Numbered from the stretch's first letter, positions 1 to 9,476 are shown. The stretch is DNA of 64,000 nt from Arctic95D-9 sp035967665 (GCA_035967665.1 JAYWLB010000112.1:167888-231887); one strand, 5' to 3'. Made by a program: numbers and translations. The notes: generated from the letters alone by a model not told the origin.

Positions 1-2
1 TC

Positions 3-362
3 CGGATCGGCTTTTACCAGGTTCAGAACTACCGGCGTAAGTTGGCGCGCCAACAGAACCGGGAATTACCGGGTGATGCGCTTTTTGAAGAGATCGCGGA
101 TCAAGTAATCGAACGACACGGCAAAGATGACGAAGAGGAGAGGCGCCATGCCGCGATGATCACCTGTCTTGGGAAAATGAAGGCAGATCATCGTGCTCTC
201 GTCCTGAACCGGTACCAGGAGGAACGCTCTCTTGCTCAACTCGCCGATGACGACGGGATCAATCGCAATGCGATGGCTCAGAAACTTTTCCGGCTGAAAC
301 GCACCCTTCTCACCTGCGTTGAGAAACAACTTTTGATCAACAAACGCGACAAATCAGGATGA
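3..362 (+). CDS. ECF-type RNA polymerase sigma factor, 5' end outside window
   Basis: The open frame runs in from the left edge, so the N-terminus is missing. The visible part begins with a region-2-like RIGFYQVQNYRRKLARQ segment. It ends in a region-4 helix-turn-helix (LAQLADDDGINRNAMAQKLFRLKRTLLTC), the usual order for the planctomycete/verrucomicrobial ECF sigma family. Such factors direct RNA polymerase to a small regulon and are controlled by a membrane partner. The stop overlaps the next start (ATGA at 359), so it is translationally coupled to the cytochrome/DUF1549 protein. That protein's N-terminus looks like the cognate anti-sigma region. A TTG at 42 is not the true start because the frame continues upstream. 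Family assignment is good; regulon unknown. Confidence 0.8.
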   Translation, partial: RIGFYQVQNYRRKLARQQNRELPGDALFEEIADQVIERHGKDDEEERRHAAMITCLGKMKADHRALVLNRYQEERSLAQLADDDGINRNAMAQKLFRLKRTLLTCVEKQLLINKRDKSG

Positions 363-3300
363 GTCACGAAGAGCAGGAACAGGAATTTCAATCCATCCTC
401 GCGGCACTGGGGGAACGGGAACTCACCGAGTGGGAGCGGGAGCGGCTCTGGGAATTGCTCGAGGGAAATCCGGATCGAATCTCTGTATTCAGCGATCATT
501 GTTTCGTCGGTGCCGGGCTGGGTGCGATCACGGATCATGAACTTCTTGAGGCGGGGATTGAGCCGCCGATTCGCAACGTCGTCTCGATGCCCGGCCGGGA
601 CACGGCTCCCGCTGCTTTGCCGAAATGGCGCTACTTTGCGGCGGCCGGCGCTCTCGTCGCCTCTGTGGCTCTGTTTTTGATCTCCCGTTCATCTCAAACC
701 GCAGGACCTGAAAACTCTCAAGCACTTGCTGTCACGGAGGCGAAGACGGGTGAATCGCGGAAGGATCAAAAAGCGGCTGTCCGCAGGGCAAATCTCTCTT
801 TGGATGACCCTGGTGACGAAGCAGTGGCCCTGAGCGGGCCTGCGGCGCTTTCAAACAGTCGGAATCCAAGGGGAGGAAAACCGGAGGGTGCAGCGACGGT
901 TCCGGAGAAGATTTCATTCAACCATCATGTTCGCCCGATTCTCTCGGAGAACTGTTTTTTCTGTCATGGGCCGGATGAGAAGACACAGGAGGCCGGTCTT
1001 CGGCTCGATACCGTTGAGGCGGCCACAGCGGATCTCGGTGGCTACGCGGCAATTGTTCCCGGTGATGCGGAAAAGAGCGAGGTGTGGGTTCGTATCCTCA
1101 GTGACGATCCCGATGAGATGATGCCCCCCGCCGATTCGCATCGTGAGCTCAGCCCCGCCGACCGCGAGATTTTGCGGCTTTGGATCAATGACGGAGCTCA
1201 ATACGATCCGCACTGGGCTTTTATGACACCGGAGAGAGTGGCGGTGCCTCAGTCTGATTCCGATTGGGTGAAAAATCCCATTGATGCCTTTGTGCTCGAT
1301 CGTCTGGAACACGAGAATCTCACGCCGAATCCCCCTGCGTCAGCGCGAACTTTGTTGCGACGGCTTTCACTCGACCTGACGGGGCTTCCTCCGCTTCCGT
1401 CGGATTTGGCTGACTTTGAGAAACAGTATCTCTCAAATCCTGACAAAGCCGTATCAGGAGCGATTGCCGGAATTCTCGATTCACCACATTACGGCGAGCG
1501 GATGGCACTGACCTGGCTCGACGCAGCGCGTTACGGAGACTCGAATGGATTTCAGCAGGATGGGAATCGCCATCAGTGGCCGTGGCGCGACTGGGTCGTG
1601 AAAGCTTACAATGACAACATGCCCTTCGATCAGTTCACGATTGAGCAGATCGCGGGCGACCTGCTGGAAAATCCAGGTAATGATCAAATCATTGCGACAG
1701 CCTTCAACCGGAATCACATGTTGAATGGCGAGGGCGGTGCGATCAAAGAGGAGCAGCGGATCAATTATGTGATTGATAGAGTGGATACGACGGCAACGAC
1801 CTGGCTTGGGCTGACGATGGCGTGCGCTCAATGTCACACGCACAAGTACGACCCGATTCAGCATGAGGAGTATTACCAGTTCTTCGCCTTTTTTAACAAT
1901 GTCCCCGAGTCCGGTGGCGTCGACATGCGCTCCGGAAGTGGCTGTGCTTTCGGGAGCGGAGCGACGGTGCAGTTGTCACGACCGCTTCTGACGCTGCCGA
2001 CCGATGAGCAAACGGCAGAGCAGAATCGCCTCAAGGCGGAAGTGAAGAGGCTCGAGACCGAGATCGAAAAGCAGATCGCCGCGATCGACCTGAAACGGAA
2101 GGAGTGGGAGGAAACCTTCGCGCTTGCCGAGCTTGTCGACCGAACCCGGTTCCCCGGAAATGTTTCCAGTGCTCTGCGAACAAAAGAGGCGGATCGGAAC
2201 GCGAGACAGAAACAGGAAATTGCGGATCATTATCTCGTTCAGTTTGATCATCATCAAAACGAGGCGTGGAAGCAACTGGGTGAGTCAATCAACAGGGCGC
2301 GCACGGATTTGAGGAAAGTCGGCGAGTCGATTCTTCAAATCATGGTCATGGAAGAAAACCCTGCTGACAAGATGCGGGAGACCTTTGTTCTTGAACGCGG
2401 TGACTACCTGCAGCCTACTGAGAAGGTGACTGCGGGAACTCCGGCTTTTCTCCCTGCGATGGATCCTGGCGCGCCGAAGAATCGACTTGGTTTGGCACAG
2501 TGGCTCGTCGATCCCGGGAATCCGCTCACTGCCCGGGTTACCGTGAATCGCATCTGGCAGCAATTTTTCGGGATCGGGATTGTGAAGACGGTTGAGGATT
2601 TCGGGGTTCAGGGGGAGTTGCCGGTTCATCCGGAATTGCTCGACTGGCTCGCGCTGGAGTTCGTCGAGTCGGGTTGGGACGTGAAGCATCTTATCAGCCT
2701 GATGGTGTCCAGTTCGACCTATCGACAGGACTCCAAAATCACGCCGGAGAAGAAGGAACGGGACCCGGAGAACCGACTCCTCGCGCGTGGTGCTAGGTAT
2801 CGATTGCCGGCGATGGTTTTGAGAGATCAGGCGCTCGCGGTTTCGGGGCTCCTGATAGAGGATATTGGGGGTGCGCCGGTTTATCCACATCAACCCGAAG
2901 GGCTCTGGAAGGATTTTTCATTCGGAAAGATCAGCTATCCTCACCAAACGGACCCGTCCCAGCTGCACCGGCGGAGTCTCTACAGCTTCTGGCGGCGGAC
3001 CTCATCGCCTCCGAACATGTTCGACAGTTCGTCACGCCAGGTTTGCATGGTGAAGTCGTCGATCACCAATACCCCGTTGCATGCCCTGACATTACTCAAT
3101 GATGTCACCTATGTCGAAGCCGCCCGTGCCCTCGCGGCGCGTATGAAAAAGGAAGGTGGTGCGACTCCGGAGATGCAGCTCTCGTTTGCGTTCGAGCTGG
3201 CGACGGGGCGTCTCCCGGACGATCGCGAAACCGAACTGCTGCTCAATGGGTATGAACGCAGTCTCAATGAGTTTGCGAGTTTTGAAAGCGACGCGAGTGC

Positions 3301-3397
3301 TTATTCGAATTCGAATGAGAACTCCGTGGAACTGGCCGCACTCACCCGAATGGCGCAGGTCATTTTGAATCTCGACGAAACCCTCAATCGACCATGA
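359..3397 (+). CDS. Membrane-anchored PSCyt1-DUF1549-DUF1553 protein with anti-sigma-like N-terminus
   Basis: 1012 aa. Residues 1-90 are a charged cytoplasmic region beginning with an acidic helix resembling anti-sigma N-termini, followed by one membrane segment at about 92-108 and a low-complexity linker. A planctomycete cytochrome C domain (PSCyt1) starts near 185 with a CFFCH haem-binding motif at about 199-203. DUF1549 (PSCyt2) covers about 300-510 and contains a second CxxCH (CAQCH, near 489). A coiled region follows, then DUF1553 (PSD1) from about 705 to 960. The biochemical role of these domains is not established; a haem-containing secreted or periplasmic enzyme is the usual inference. 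It overlaps the sigma gene upstream and the DUF1501 gene downstream by ATGA, forming a three-gene operon. The odd feature is the direct fusion of a regulator-like N-terminus to the enzyme part. Confidence 0.88.
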   Translation: MSHEEQEQEFQSILAALGERELTEWERERLWELLEGNPDRISVFSDHCFVGAGLGAITDHELLEAGIEPPIRNVVSMPGRDTAPAALPKWRYFAAAGALVASVALFLISRSSQTAGPENSQALAVTEAKTGESRKDQKAAVRRANLSLDDPGDEAVALSGPAALSNSRNPRGGKPEGAATVPEKISFNHHVRPILSENCFFCHGPDEKTQEAGLRLDTVEAATADLGGYAAIVPGDAEKSEVWVRILSDDPDEMMPPADSHRELSPADREILRLWINDGAQYDPHWAFMTPERVAVPQSDSDWVKNPIDAFVLDRLEHENLTPNPPASARTLLRRLSLDLTGLPPLPSDLADFEKQYLSNPDKAVSGAIAGILDSPHYGERMALTWLDAARYGDSNGFQQDGNRHQWPWRDWVVKAYNDNMPFDQFTIEQIAGDLLENPGNDQIIATAFNRNHMLNGEGGAIKEEQRINYVIDRVDTTATTWLGLTMACAQCHTHKYDPIQHEEYYQFFAFFNNVPESGGVDMRSGSGCAFGSGATVQLSRPLLTLPTDEQTAEQNRLKAEVKRLETEIEKQIAAIDLKRKEWEETFALAELVDRTRFPGNVSSALRTKEADRNARQKQEIADHYLVQFDHHQNEAWKQLGESINRARTDLRKVGESILQIMVMEENPADKMRETFVLERGDYLQPTEKVTAGTPAFLPAMDPGAPKNRLGLAQWLVDPGNPLTARVTVNRIWQQFFGIGIVKTVEDFGVQGELPVHPELLDWLALEFVESGWDVKHLISLMVSSSTYRQDSKITPEKKERDPENRLLARGARYRLPAMVLRDQALAVSGLLIEDIGGAPVYPHQPEGLWKDFSFGKISYPHQTDPSQLHRRSLYSFWRRTSSPPNMFDSSSRQVCMVKSSITNTPLHALTLLNDVTYVEAARALAARMKKEGGATPEMQLSFAFELATGRLPDDRETELLLNGYERSLNEFASFESDASAYSNSNENSVELAALTRMAQVILNLDETLNRP

Positions 3398-4851
3398 ATT
3401 CACTTTTTCAGCATCAGGAACAGACACGGCGTCAATTTTTCGGGAAGTCCGCGACGGGAATTGGCGGCGCTGCCCTCGCATCATTGCTGGGCAGGGATGT
3501 TGCGCATGGTGCCGGGTTGTCGAATGCCTCTCCGGGTTCCGGTTTTCCCAACCATCTCGCGAAGGCGAAACGGGTCATTTACCTGATGCAGACAGGTGGG
3601 CCTTCCCACCTCGATTTATTTGACTACAAGCCGAACATGTATGGTCTGCATGGTGAGAATATTCCCGACTCGATTCGGGCGGGAGTTCGACTCAGCACGA
3701 TGACGGGAGGTTACAAGGACTATCCGGTGCTCCGTCCTCTGAAAGAGTTTCAGCAGAATAAAAAATCGGGGATGTGGATGTCGGATCTCGTTCCCTACAC
3801 CCGCGATATTTCAGATAAAATCTGCCTGATCAAATCGATGAATACCGAAGCGGTGAATCATGCTCCGGCGGTTACCTTTTTCCTGACAGGGCACCAATTG
3901 CCGGGCCGTCCCAGTATGGGCGCGTGGATGGACTACGGTCTTGGATCGGCGAGTGAGGATCTTCCCGGGTTTGTCGTGATGCTGTCACGTGATCGGGAAA
4001 ATTCCTGCGGGCAGTTGTTTTACGATTACTACTGGGGAAGTGGCTTCATTCCGAGTAAACACCAGGGCGTGAAGTTCCGGAGTCAGGGCGATCCGGTTCT
4101 TTATCTTTCCGATCCGAAAGGGCTTTCGCGGGGGATGAAAAAGGGGATGATCGATGACATCGCTTCGCTCAATCGCGAGCACTACGAGGACGTTTCTGAT
4201 CCGGAGATTGAGACGCGCATCTCGCAGTATGAAATGGCTTACCGGATGCAGACGAGCGTGCCGGAGTTGACCGATCTCTCAAACGAGCCGCAGCACATTC
4301 TTGATATGTATGGGCCGGATGTGCATCGGCCCGGTTCGTTCGCTCGCAATTGTCTTCAGGCTCGACGTCTTGCCGAGCGGGGGACTCAGTTCATCCAGTT
4401 GATGCACGCGGGATGGGACCAGCATCAGAATGTGCCGACGCAGTTGGAGGTTCAGTGTCGGGATACCGATCAGCCGAGTGCCGCGTTGGTGAAAGATCTC
4501 GATCAGCGCGGGTTGCTCGAGGATACGCTCGTGATCTGGGGCGGAGAATTTGGCCGGACACCCTTTGGGCAGGGGGACATCAACAATCCGAAGAAGCACG
4601 GTCGCGATCATCACGGGGCCGCCTTTTCAATGTGGATGGCGGGCGGTGGAGTGAAGGCCGGGGAAGTCTACGGCGAGACCGACGACTACGCCTATAACGT
4701 GGTCGATAAGAAAGTTCACGTGCACGATTTCCAGGCTACGGTGATGCACTTGTTAGGGATTGATCACGAGAAATTGACTTATCGATTCCAGGGGCGTCGT
4801 TTCAGGCTTACCGACGTGCACGGTCATGTCGTGAAGGATATCCTCGCGTAG
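3394..4851 (+). CDS. Tat-exported DUF1501 protein (sulfatase-like fold)
   Basis: 485 aa. The N-terminus carries a twin-arginine motif (TRRQFFGKS) followed by a hydrophobic Ala/Gly stretch, so export in folded form is expected. The body matches DUF1501: QTGGPSHLDLFDYKPN near the start, WGGEFGRTPF in the middle and the HGRDHH motif toward the C-terminus, residues typical of the alkaline-phosphatase/sulfatase-like fold. The start overlaps the preceding stop (ATGA), so the two proteins are coupled and probably act together outside the cytoplasm. Substrate unknown. It is one of three DUF1501 proteins in the window (others at 25816 and 54641). Confidence 0.9.
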   Translation: MNSLFQHQEQTRRQFFGKSATGIGGAALASLLGRDVAHGAGLSNASPGSGFPNHLAKAKRVIYLMQTGGPSHLDLFDYKPNMYGLHGENIPDSIRAGVRLSTMTGGYKDYPVLRPLKEFQQNKKSGMWMSDLVPYTRDISDKICLIKSMNTEAVNHAPAVTFFLTGHQLPGRPSMGAWMDYGLGSASEDLPGFVVMLSRDRENSCGQLFYDYYWGSGFIPSKHQGVKFRSQGDPVLYLSDPKGLSRGMKKGMIDDIASLNREHYEDVSDPEIETRISQYEMAYRMQTSVPELTDLSNEPQHILDMYGPDVHRPGSFARNCLQARRLAERGTQFIQLMHAGWDQHQNVPTQLEVQCRDTDQPSAALVKDLDQRGLLEDTLVIWGGEFGRTPFGQGDINNPKKHGRDHHGAAFSMWMAGGGVKAGEVYGETDDYAYNVVDKKVHVHDFQATVMHLLGIDHEKLTYRFQGRRFRLTDVHGHVVKDILA

Positions 4852-5194
4852 TGGTGTCGGATAGTTTGGCTTTCCGGGTATTCCTTGCGATCGCATCTCG
4901 GACCTGGAAGCTCGTAAGAGAGTCGCGCGGTGTGGGGCATCGCGTAACGCCGGGTTAGGGCGTGCCGTCAGCTATCGGCCCTCGAGGGGCCATGGTCCTT
5001 CGGCTCTAATTCCGGTGGATTTCATCACCGGCTCAGTTTCTTTTGAACCTCCGGTTCGCTCCAGACAACTCACCGCAGGGAGGAACACCACACTTCTTCT
5101 ACGCGAGTCGCTTCCGCATCCGATCAAGAGCGAGGTCGAGCCGCGGCATTTCCCGGTGATCGGGTGATTGACTGGCGTGATAGGATGCAGAGAC
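4852..5194. other. Intergenic region, no gene seen
   Basis: 343 bases between the DUF1501 gene and the secretin-like gene. I see no convincing gene, no strong terminator hairpin with a T-run, and no clear sigma-70 promoter. Frames on the minus strand here have no recognisable product. Confidence 0.4.
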
Positions 5195-6679
5195 ATGAAA
5201 CCGATTATTCTCTGCTTGATCCTCGTGATAAGCGCGCCTTTCGCATCGGCAGATGATGGCGATTTGTATACCAACACCTACGTCGTGCCGCCGACCTTTC
5301 TGAATGCCGATGCGGGGCGCAAACTCAACGATCCTTACGCGGCATTGAAACCGGGGCAGCCGCGAAAAACGGCTAAAGAGATTCTGACCAGTGCGGGGAT
5401 CACTTTCGGGGTAGGGGCTTCGGCGGTTTATAATCCGGCGACGTCTCAGCTCATCGTGAGAAATACGCAGGACCAGATGAGTCTGGTCGAAGCCTATGTG
5501 GAATCGATCGCCCAAAAGGTGGAGAAGCAAATTTATCTGGTGATCAGGGAGGTGCAGGTGGATTCTGATTTTGAACATAAGGTCGAGGGACCCGAGGGAA
5601 TTGTTTTGCAGCTCCCTCCTTTGATAATGACAAAAAATCCGGCGCGTGCTTTTGCGTTTGATTCCTACGATTCATTTAGACGCGAGTTTTCGAAGCCGCC
5701 CGTCAAGCCGGGGAGCAGAAAGAAATCCCGAGGTCGTTCTGTGGTGGGGGCGCTCACTGATCCGCAGTTTCAGATCCTGCTCAGCGAGTTGAAGCAGCGG
5801 AACGATATCAAACTGTTGAACACACCATCCGTGATGTGCCGATCCGGTCAGGTGTGTATGTCACAAACGGATGACAGGCGTTACGGCGTCAACACGGTTC
5901 TTGGCGCCAATGAGAACACGGTGGATCTGAAGGTTTTTCTGCCGGCGCATGGCGAGGCGTTGTTCGATCGATGGGACAGTAAGGTTGCGACTCCCTACGC
6001 GTTGACAATCGGGGATGGGCACACCGCCGTTTTCGCCGAACGGAGAGGCAAAGGGGGGAACCGATTCGTATTTGTGACCGCACAGATCATGGACCCGGCG
6101 GGGATGCCGATTCGTGGAAAAGCGGATAAAGAGAAGGATGAGGGAAAAGGCACCACTTTTGTGCCTCACTCGGATTCGGAATCGGAACTCGTGCTCAGTG
6201 TGAGGAAAGCGGACGAAGCGGCCCTTCGAGGTTCGCAACTGATGGCCGATGGTGATTACGCGGAGGCGGTCAAAAAATATGCGGAAGCGCTCAAGATTCT
6301 TCCTGAAGAAGAAATTACTGAACCCCGTCGCAGGGCTTACCAAGCGCAATTTGATCGTGCGAAGGCGTTAGTGAAACCTATTTTTGCCGATAGCCTCAAA
6401 AGGATCATCATCCCTGAAGTCGAATTTCGCGAGGTGCCTCTCGAGGATGCGTTGGGGCAGGTGCTTGTTTTGGTGCACAAGCATGCGGACCGCGGACTCT
6501 TTCCGGATTTTAATCCGAGAGTCTCTCTTGTTGACGCGGATAAAATCCAAAATCCGAAGATCACGCTTCGACTGAGTAATGTCCCCGCCTCGGAGGCGCT
6601 TCGATACATCACCGCACTCGCCCAGTGTCATTACGAGATCGAAGGCGACGTGATCGTTGTCGAGCCATTGCGGAAATGA
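5195..6679 (+). CDS. Secreted STN/secretin-N-like protein with TPR segment
   Basis: 494 aa from the ATG at 5195, which gives a clean signal peptide (MKPIILCLILVISAPFASA); a TTG nine codons upstream would spoil it. Residues about 60-120 (AKEILTSAGITFGVGASAVY, then an LIVRNTQDQM strand) resemble the N0/STN-like domain that precedes secretin domains in verrucomicrobial PulD-like proteins. The middle includes a secretin-like beta region (LLNTPSVMCRSGQ). A single TPR-like helix pair (GDYAEAVKKYAEALKILP) follows. A second STN-like domain sits at the C-terminus (VPLEDALGQVLVL to EGDVIVVEPL). No other type II or IV secretion gene is adjacent. Function unknown; outer-membrane or periplasmic assembly is inferred. 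Confidence 0.72.
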   Translation: MKPIILCLILVISAPFASADDGDLYTNTYVVPPTFLNADAGRKLNDPYAALKPGQPRKTAKEILTSAGITFGVGASAVYNPATSQLIVRNTQDQMSLVEAYVESIAQKVEKQIYLVIREVQVDSDFEHKVEGPEGIVLQLPPLIMTKNPARAFAFDSYDSFRREFSKPPVKPGSRKKSRGRSVVGALTDPQFQILLSELKQRNDIKLLNTPSVMCRSGQVCMSQTDDRRYGVNTVLGANENTVDLKVFLPAHGEALFDRWDSKVATPYALTIGDGHTAVFAERRGKGGNRFVFVTAQIMDPAGMPIRGKADKEKDEGKGTTFVPHSDSESELVLSVRKADEAALRGSQLMADGDYAEAVKKYAEALKILPEEEITEPRRRAYQAQFDRAKALVKPIFADSLKRIIIPEVEFREVPLEDALGQVLVLVHKHADRGLFPDFNPRVSLVDADKIQNPKITLRLSNVPASEALRYITALAQCHYEIEGDVIVVEPLRK

Positions 6680-6906
6680 GATGCGGCCCCCGCCTGTCGG
6701 TCGCGGGCGATCACTGTGATTGCACTTCTTCGAAGGGGGCACCCTGGAGTCGTGGGGCTTCCGAAGCGGATGGGCTTTGCTGAGAAATGCTCACGCAGTT
6801 TCTCTACGGTTCTGCGATGACGAGTAGAGGAATTCCGTGAGGATTCCTTCTGTGTCGAGCGTGGATGAGCTGTGGCAATCTCCCGGAGCGTTTTATATCA
6901 CTCCAC

Positions 6907-6942
6907 AAAAAAGCCGGGGGCCTTTCGACCTCCGGCTCTTTT
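6907..6942 (-). terminator. Rho-independent terminator of the L,D-transpeptidase gene
   Basis: AGCCGG (6912-6917) pairs with CCGGCT (6932-6937). On the minus strand the hairpin is followed by a T-run (the A-run at 6907-6912), so it faces the gene ending at 6978. Confidence 0.75.
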
Positions 6943-6977
6943 CCGACAAACCTACTTTTTACTGAGGTAACGAGTGA

Positions 6978-7547
6978 TCAGGCTCCACCCCAGCTGCTGT
7001 AGATGTTGACCCGAGTCCCGTAGGTCGTGTTGTCAAAAATCATCTGGGCCGAACTCGGGGGCATTCGGATACATCCTGCCGAGGCGGGATACCCGGGAAG
7101 GTGCCCCGCGTGCATGCCATAGGCACTCCCGCTGAGACGCATCCAGTAGGGCATCTCAACCCCGTAGATCGTGGAAATTTTTCCGGTGCGAACCTTTTGC
7201 GAAATATTGAAACTTCCACGTGGTGTCCACTTGCCCGGACGGGCTGTGGAAACGGGGGTATCAATCGCAATCTTGCCGTCGACAAGGAGGTAACCACGCT
7301 GATCGGCGACATCGATAACAACACGGGTGTTCCGGCTGTTACTTTGTGAAAGGATCATGGGATTGACCCGCGCTCCGCTTTCATGGCGTTCTATCGACGG
7401 CTTCGAGCGGAAGCTGCTTTGGAACATGTTGCCATTACGTGTGCTGACGGCAGAAGTACCGTTGCCGGAACTAGTGCACGAGGTCGCTGCCGCAGCCCCT
7501 AGAATAAGGGATAGCGCGAGACCATACGAGAGGACTCTTCTCTTCAT
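6978..7547 (-). CDS. L,D-transpeptidase (YkuD family), putative lipoprotein
   Basis: 189 aa from the ATG at 7547, chosen because it starts a signal sequence (MKRRVLSYGLALSLILGAAA) ending in a lipobox-like ATSC. The catalytic YkuD motif is present as MHAGHLPGYPASAGCIRMP: the conserved His, then SxGCxR with the nucleophilic Cys. The fold segment RVVIDVADQRGYLLVDGKI precedes it. The enzyme forms 3-3 peptidoglycan cross-links or attaches proteins to the wall at the envelope. The gene stands alone on the minus strand with its own promoter upstream and terminator downstream. A further 24-codon extension to 7619 is unlikely because it lacks a signal peptide start. Confidence 0.88.
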   Translation of the reverse strand: MKRRVLSYGLALSLILGAAAATSCTSSGNGTSAVSTRNGNMFQSSFRSKPSIERHESGARVNPMILSQSNSRNTRVVIDVADQRGYLLVDGKIAIDTPVSTARPGKWTPRGSFNISQKVRTGKISTIYGVEMPYWMRLSGSAYGMHAGHLPGYPASAGCIRMPPSSAQMIFDNTTYGTRVNIYSSWGGA

Positions 7548-7630
7548 AACTGTCTGTATTTGGTGTTTGTGTAGGTGTGATCTGCAGCAAGCCGCAGGTC
7601 GGGTGTTTGTGTAAAACAACCCTAACCTAA

Positions 7631-7659
7631 ATTATAACAAATACAAATAATTATGATAA
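7631..7659 (-). promoter_or_regulatory. Sigma-70-like promoter for the L,D-transpeptidase gene
   Basis: On the minus strand TTATCA (7659-7654) and a perfect TATAAT (7636-7631) are separated by 17 bases in a very AT-rich stretch. This predicts a start near 7624 and a leader of about 75 nt. Confidence 0.5.
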
Positions 7660-7678
7660 TTATATAGCTATTCTTCCG

Positions 7679-8866
7679 TTATGATTCGGAAGGAAGGGGC
7701 CTTTCAGGGTTGGTCTCCGCCTCGTAGTCGACGGAATCGAGGCCGAAGCCGAACAGTTTGAGAAATTCTGCCTGGTAGCCGGAAAAGTCGGAAAGTTCAG
7801 CGAGATTTTCGGTGGTTACGGCCTCCCAGGCGCTTGCGACTGCGGCCTGGACGTCGTCCTGCATTTCCCAGTCGTCGATGCGGATACGTCCTTTTTCGTC
7901 GAGCTCTTTCGCGGTATCGGCGGCCATGTAATCACCGAAGAGGCGCTGAATCTGCTCGATGCAACCTTCGTGATTTCCCTTCTCTTTCATGACCTTATAA
8001 AGGAGCGAGATATAAAGGGGAACCACAGGAATGGCGGAGCTGGCCTGAGTCACGAGTGCTTTATTCACCGAAACGACGGCGGAATTGGCACCGAATTTCT
8101 CGTTCATGCGAATCGCGGACTCTTCGACATGCTCTTTCGCTTTGCCGATGGTTCCGTTGGTGTAAATCGGGTAGGTCAGATCAGGGCCGATGTAGGAGTA
8201 CGCCACGGTTTGGAATCCGTCGGCGAGGACACCGGCTTCGCTGAGCGCGTTGATCCAGAGTTCCCAGTCTTCTCCACCCATTACCTTGACGGTGTGGGCC
8301 ACTTCGTCACCTTCAGCCGGTTCGATGCTGATCGGGGAAATGACGCCGGTGTCGGTGTTGATATTTTTCTGGGTGTAAGGGGCTCCGATCGGCTTGAGAA
8401 CAGAGCGGTAGGTTTCACCGTCTGTAGGATCGGTTCTGCGGGGAGAGGCGAGGCTGTAAACGACGCAGTCGATCTGTCCGAGGTCCGCTTTGATCGTCTC
8501 GATGACCTGCTCTTTGATCTCGTTGGAGAAGGCATCGCCGTTGAAACTTTTCGCGTAGAGGCCTTCTTTTTGTGCTGCGTTTTCAAAGGCGACGGAGTTA
8601 TACCAGCCGGCGCTTCCTGTTTTGCGCTCTGTGCCGGGCTTTTCGAAAAAGACGCCAATGGTGGCTGCTCCACCACCAAACGCTGGAACAATGCGTGAGG
8701 CGAGCCCGTAGCCGGTCGAGGAACCGATCACGAGAACGTTCTTCGGCGGGTTCGCGAGAGGGGGCTGCGATTTCACGTAATCGATCTGCGATTGGACATG
8801 AACAGCACAGCCTTCGGGATGCGCGGTGGTGCAGATAAAGCCTCGAGTTTTGGGAGCAATGATCAT
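7679..8866 (-). CDS. fabV: Trans-2-enoyl-ACP/CoA reductase (NADH), FabV
   Basis: 395 aa, the usual FabV length. The start at 8866 is fixed by the family-typical opening MIIAPKTRGFICTTAHPEGC; the open frame to 9187 is out of character and crosses a terminator. The nucleotide-binding segment KNVLVIGSSTGYGLASR and the FabV active-site Y-x8-K (YTNGTIGKAK, preceded by GPDLTYPI) are intact. It catalyses the last, NADH-dependent step of fatty-acid elongation in the cytoplasm and replaces FabI. The DUF5069 gene lies upstream on the same strand but is separated by a terminator, so FabV is probably transcribed on its own. Confidence 0.95.
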   Translation of the reverse strand: MIIAPKTRGFICTTAHPEGCAVHVQSQIDYVKSQPPLANPPKNVLVIGSSTGYGLASRIVPAFGGGAATIGVFFEKPGTERKTGSAGWYNSVAFENAAQKEGLYAKSFNGDAFSNEIKEQVIETIKADLGQIDCVVYSLASPRRTDPTDGETYRSVLKPIGAPYTQKNINTDTGVISPISIEPAEGDEVAHTVKVMGGEDWELWINALSEAGVLADGFQTVAYSYIGPDLTYPIYTNGTIGKAKEHVEESAIRMNEKFGANSAVVSVNKALVTQASSAIPVVPLYISLLYKVMKEKGNHEGCIEQIQRLFGDYMAADTAKELDEKGRIRIDDWEMQDDVQAAVASAWEAVTTENLAELSDFSGYQAEFLKLFGFGLDSVDYEAETNPERPLPSES

Positions 8867-8968
8867 AGTAAGGTCAAAAATGGAATGATTGAGCGATAAC
8901 AGGACCGCGAGTGTAAAACAACCGCTTTGTGAACGGTTTGAAAAGCCTTTGTTTAGGGAAAAGGACAC

Positions 8969-9006
8969 AAAAAACCCGCTTGCGGCGCGGGACCGAAGCG
9001 GGTTTT
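8969..9006 (-). terminator. Rho-independent terminator of the DUF5069 gene
   Basis: AACCCGCTT (about 8973-8981) pairs with AAGCGGGTT (about 8995-9003). On the minus strand it ends in a T-run (A-run at 8969-8974), placing it after the gene ending at 9036 and before fabV. Confidence 0.75.
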
Positions 9007-9035
9007 GAAAATTCAGGAATGAATTCCTGCGGCGA

Positions 9036-9476
9036 CTACTTGAGCTCCTGTCCGTGGAAGATAGCCCAGTCGTCGAGGTTGTTGAGATTGACGGCGTCTT
9101 TGACAGTTCCGTCGTCGTCGCGTCCGGCTGCTTCGAGGATCTCGGCGCGGGTTCCGTCGTCGTGGATGTAGCCTTTAATCGCTGCATTCAGTTTATCAAC
9201 GGCGTCCTGGTCGAGTGATCCGCCTTTTTGCTGAAGAATCCAGTTTTCGAGCTCGATGTAGCTTGGCTTGGAATCGGCGATGTAGCTTTCGAAGTCACCT
9301 TTGTCGATGCCGAGACCGTCGAGAACCATCTGGTCGTAGCCCGCTCCGATAGCAGGGTAGTCGGAATGGAGTTTTCCCGCTGCACCGAGTGAAGCTTTAA
9401 GCCAGAGGCGTGGAAGGTGGAGGACGCCGAGGGGGCCGGCGGTGCCGGAGCTGATAAGTGGAACAATATTGCTCAT
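9036..9476 (-). CDS. DUF5069 domain protein
   Basis: 146 aa, soluble, no signal peptide. The segment PLGVLHLPRLWLKASLGAAGKL and the spacing of GYDQMVLDGLGID and WILQQKGG fit the DUF5069 family, common in Verrucomicrobia and Planctomycetes and of unknown function. The C-terminal half (GTRAEILEAAGRDDDGTVKD) is acidic. It is a single-gene unit ending in a terminator; fabV follows on the same strand. Family assignment is from remembered sequence character. Confidence 0.65.
   Translation of the reverse strand: MSNIVPLISSGTAGPLGVLHLPRLWLKASLGAAGKLHSDYPAIGAGYDQMVLDGLGIDKGDFESYIADSKPSYIELENWILQQKGGSLDQDAVDKLNAAIKGYIHDDGTRAEILEAAGRDDDGTVKDAVNLNNLDDWAIFHGQELK

Noticed and set aside
8867..9187. 107-codon N-terminal extension of FabV
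   Set aside because: Ser/Thr/Arg-rich, runs over the DUF5069 terminator and gene, and FabV homologues begin at MII.PK.RGFICTT.
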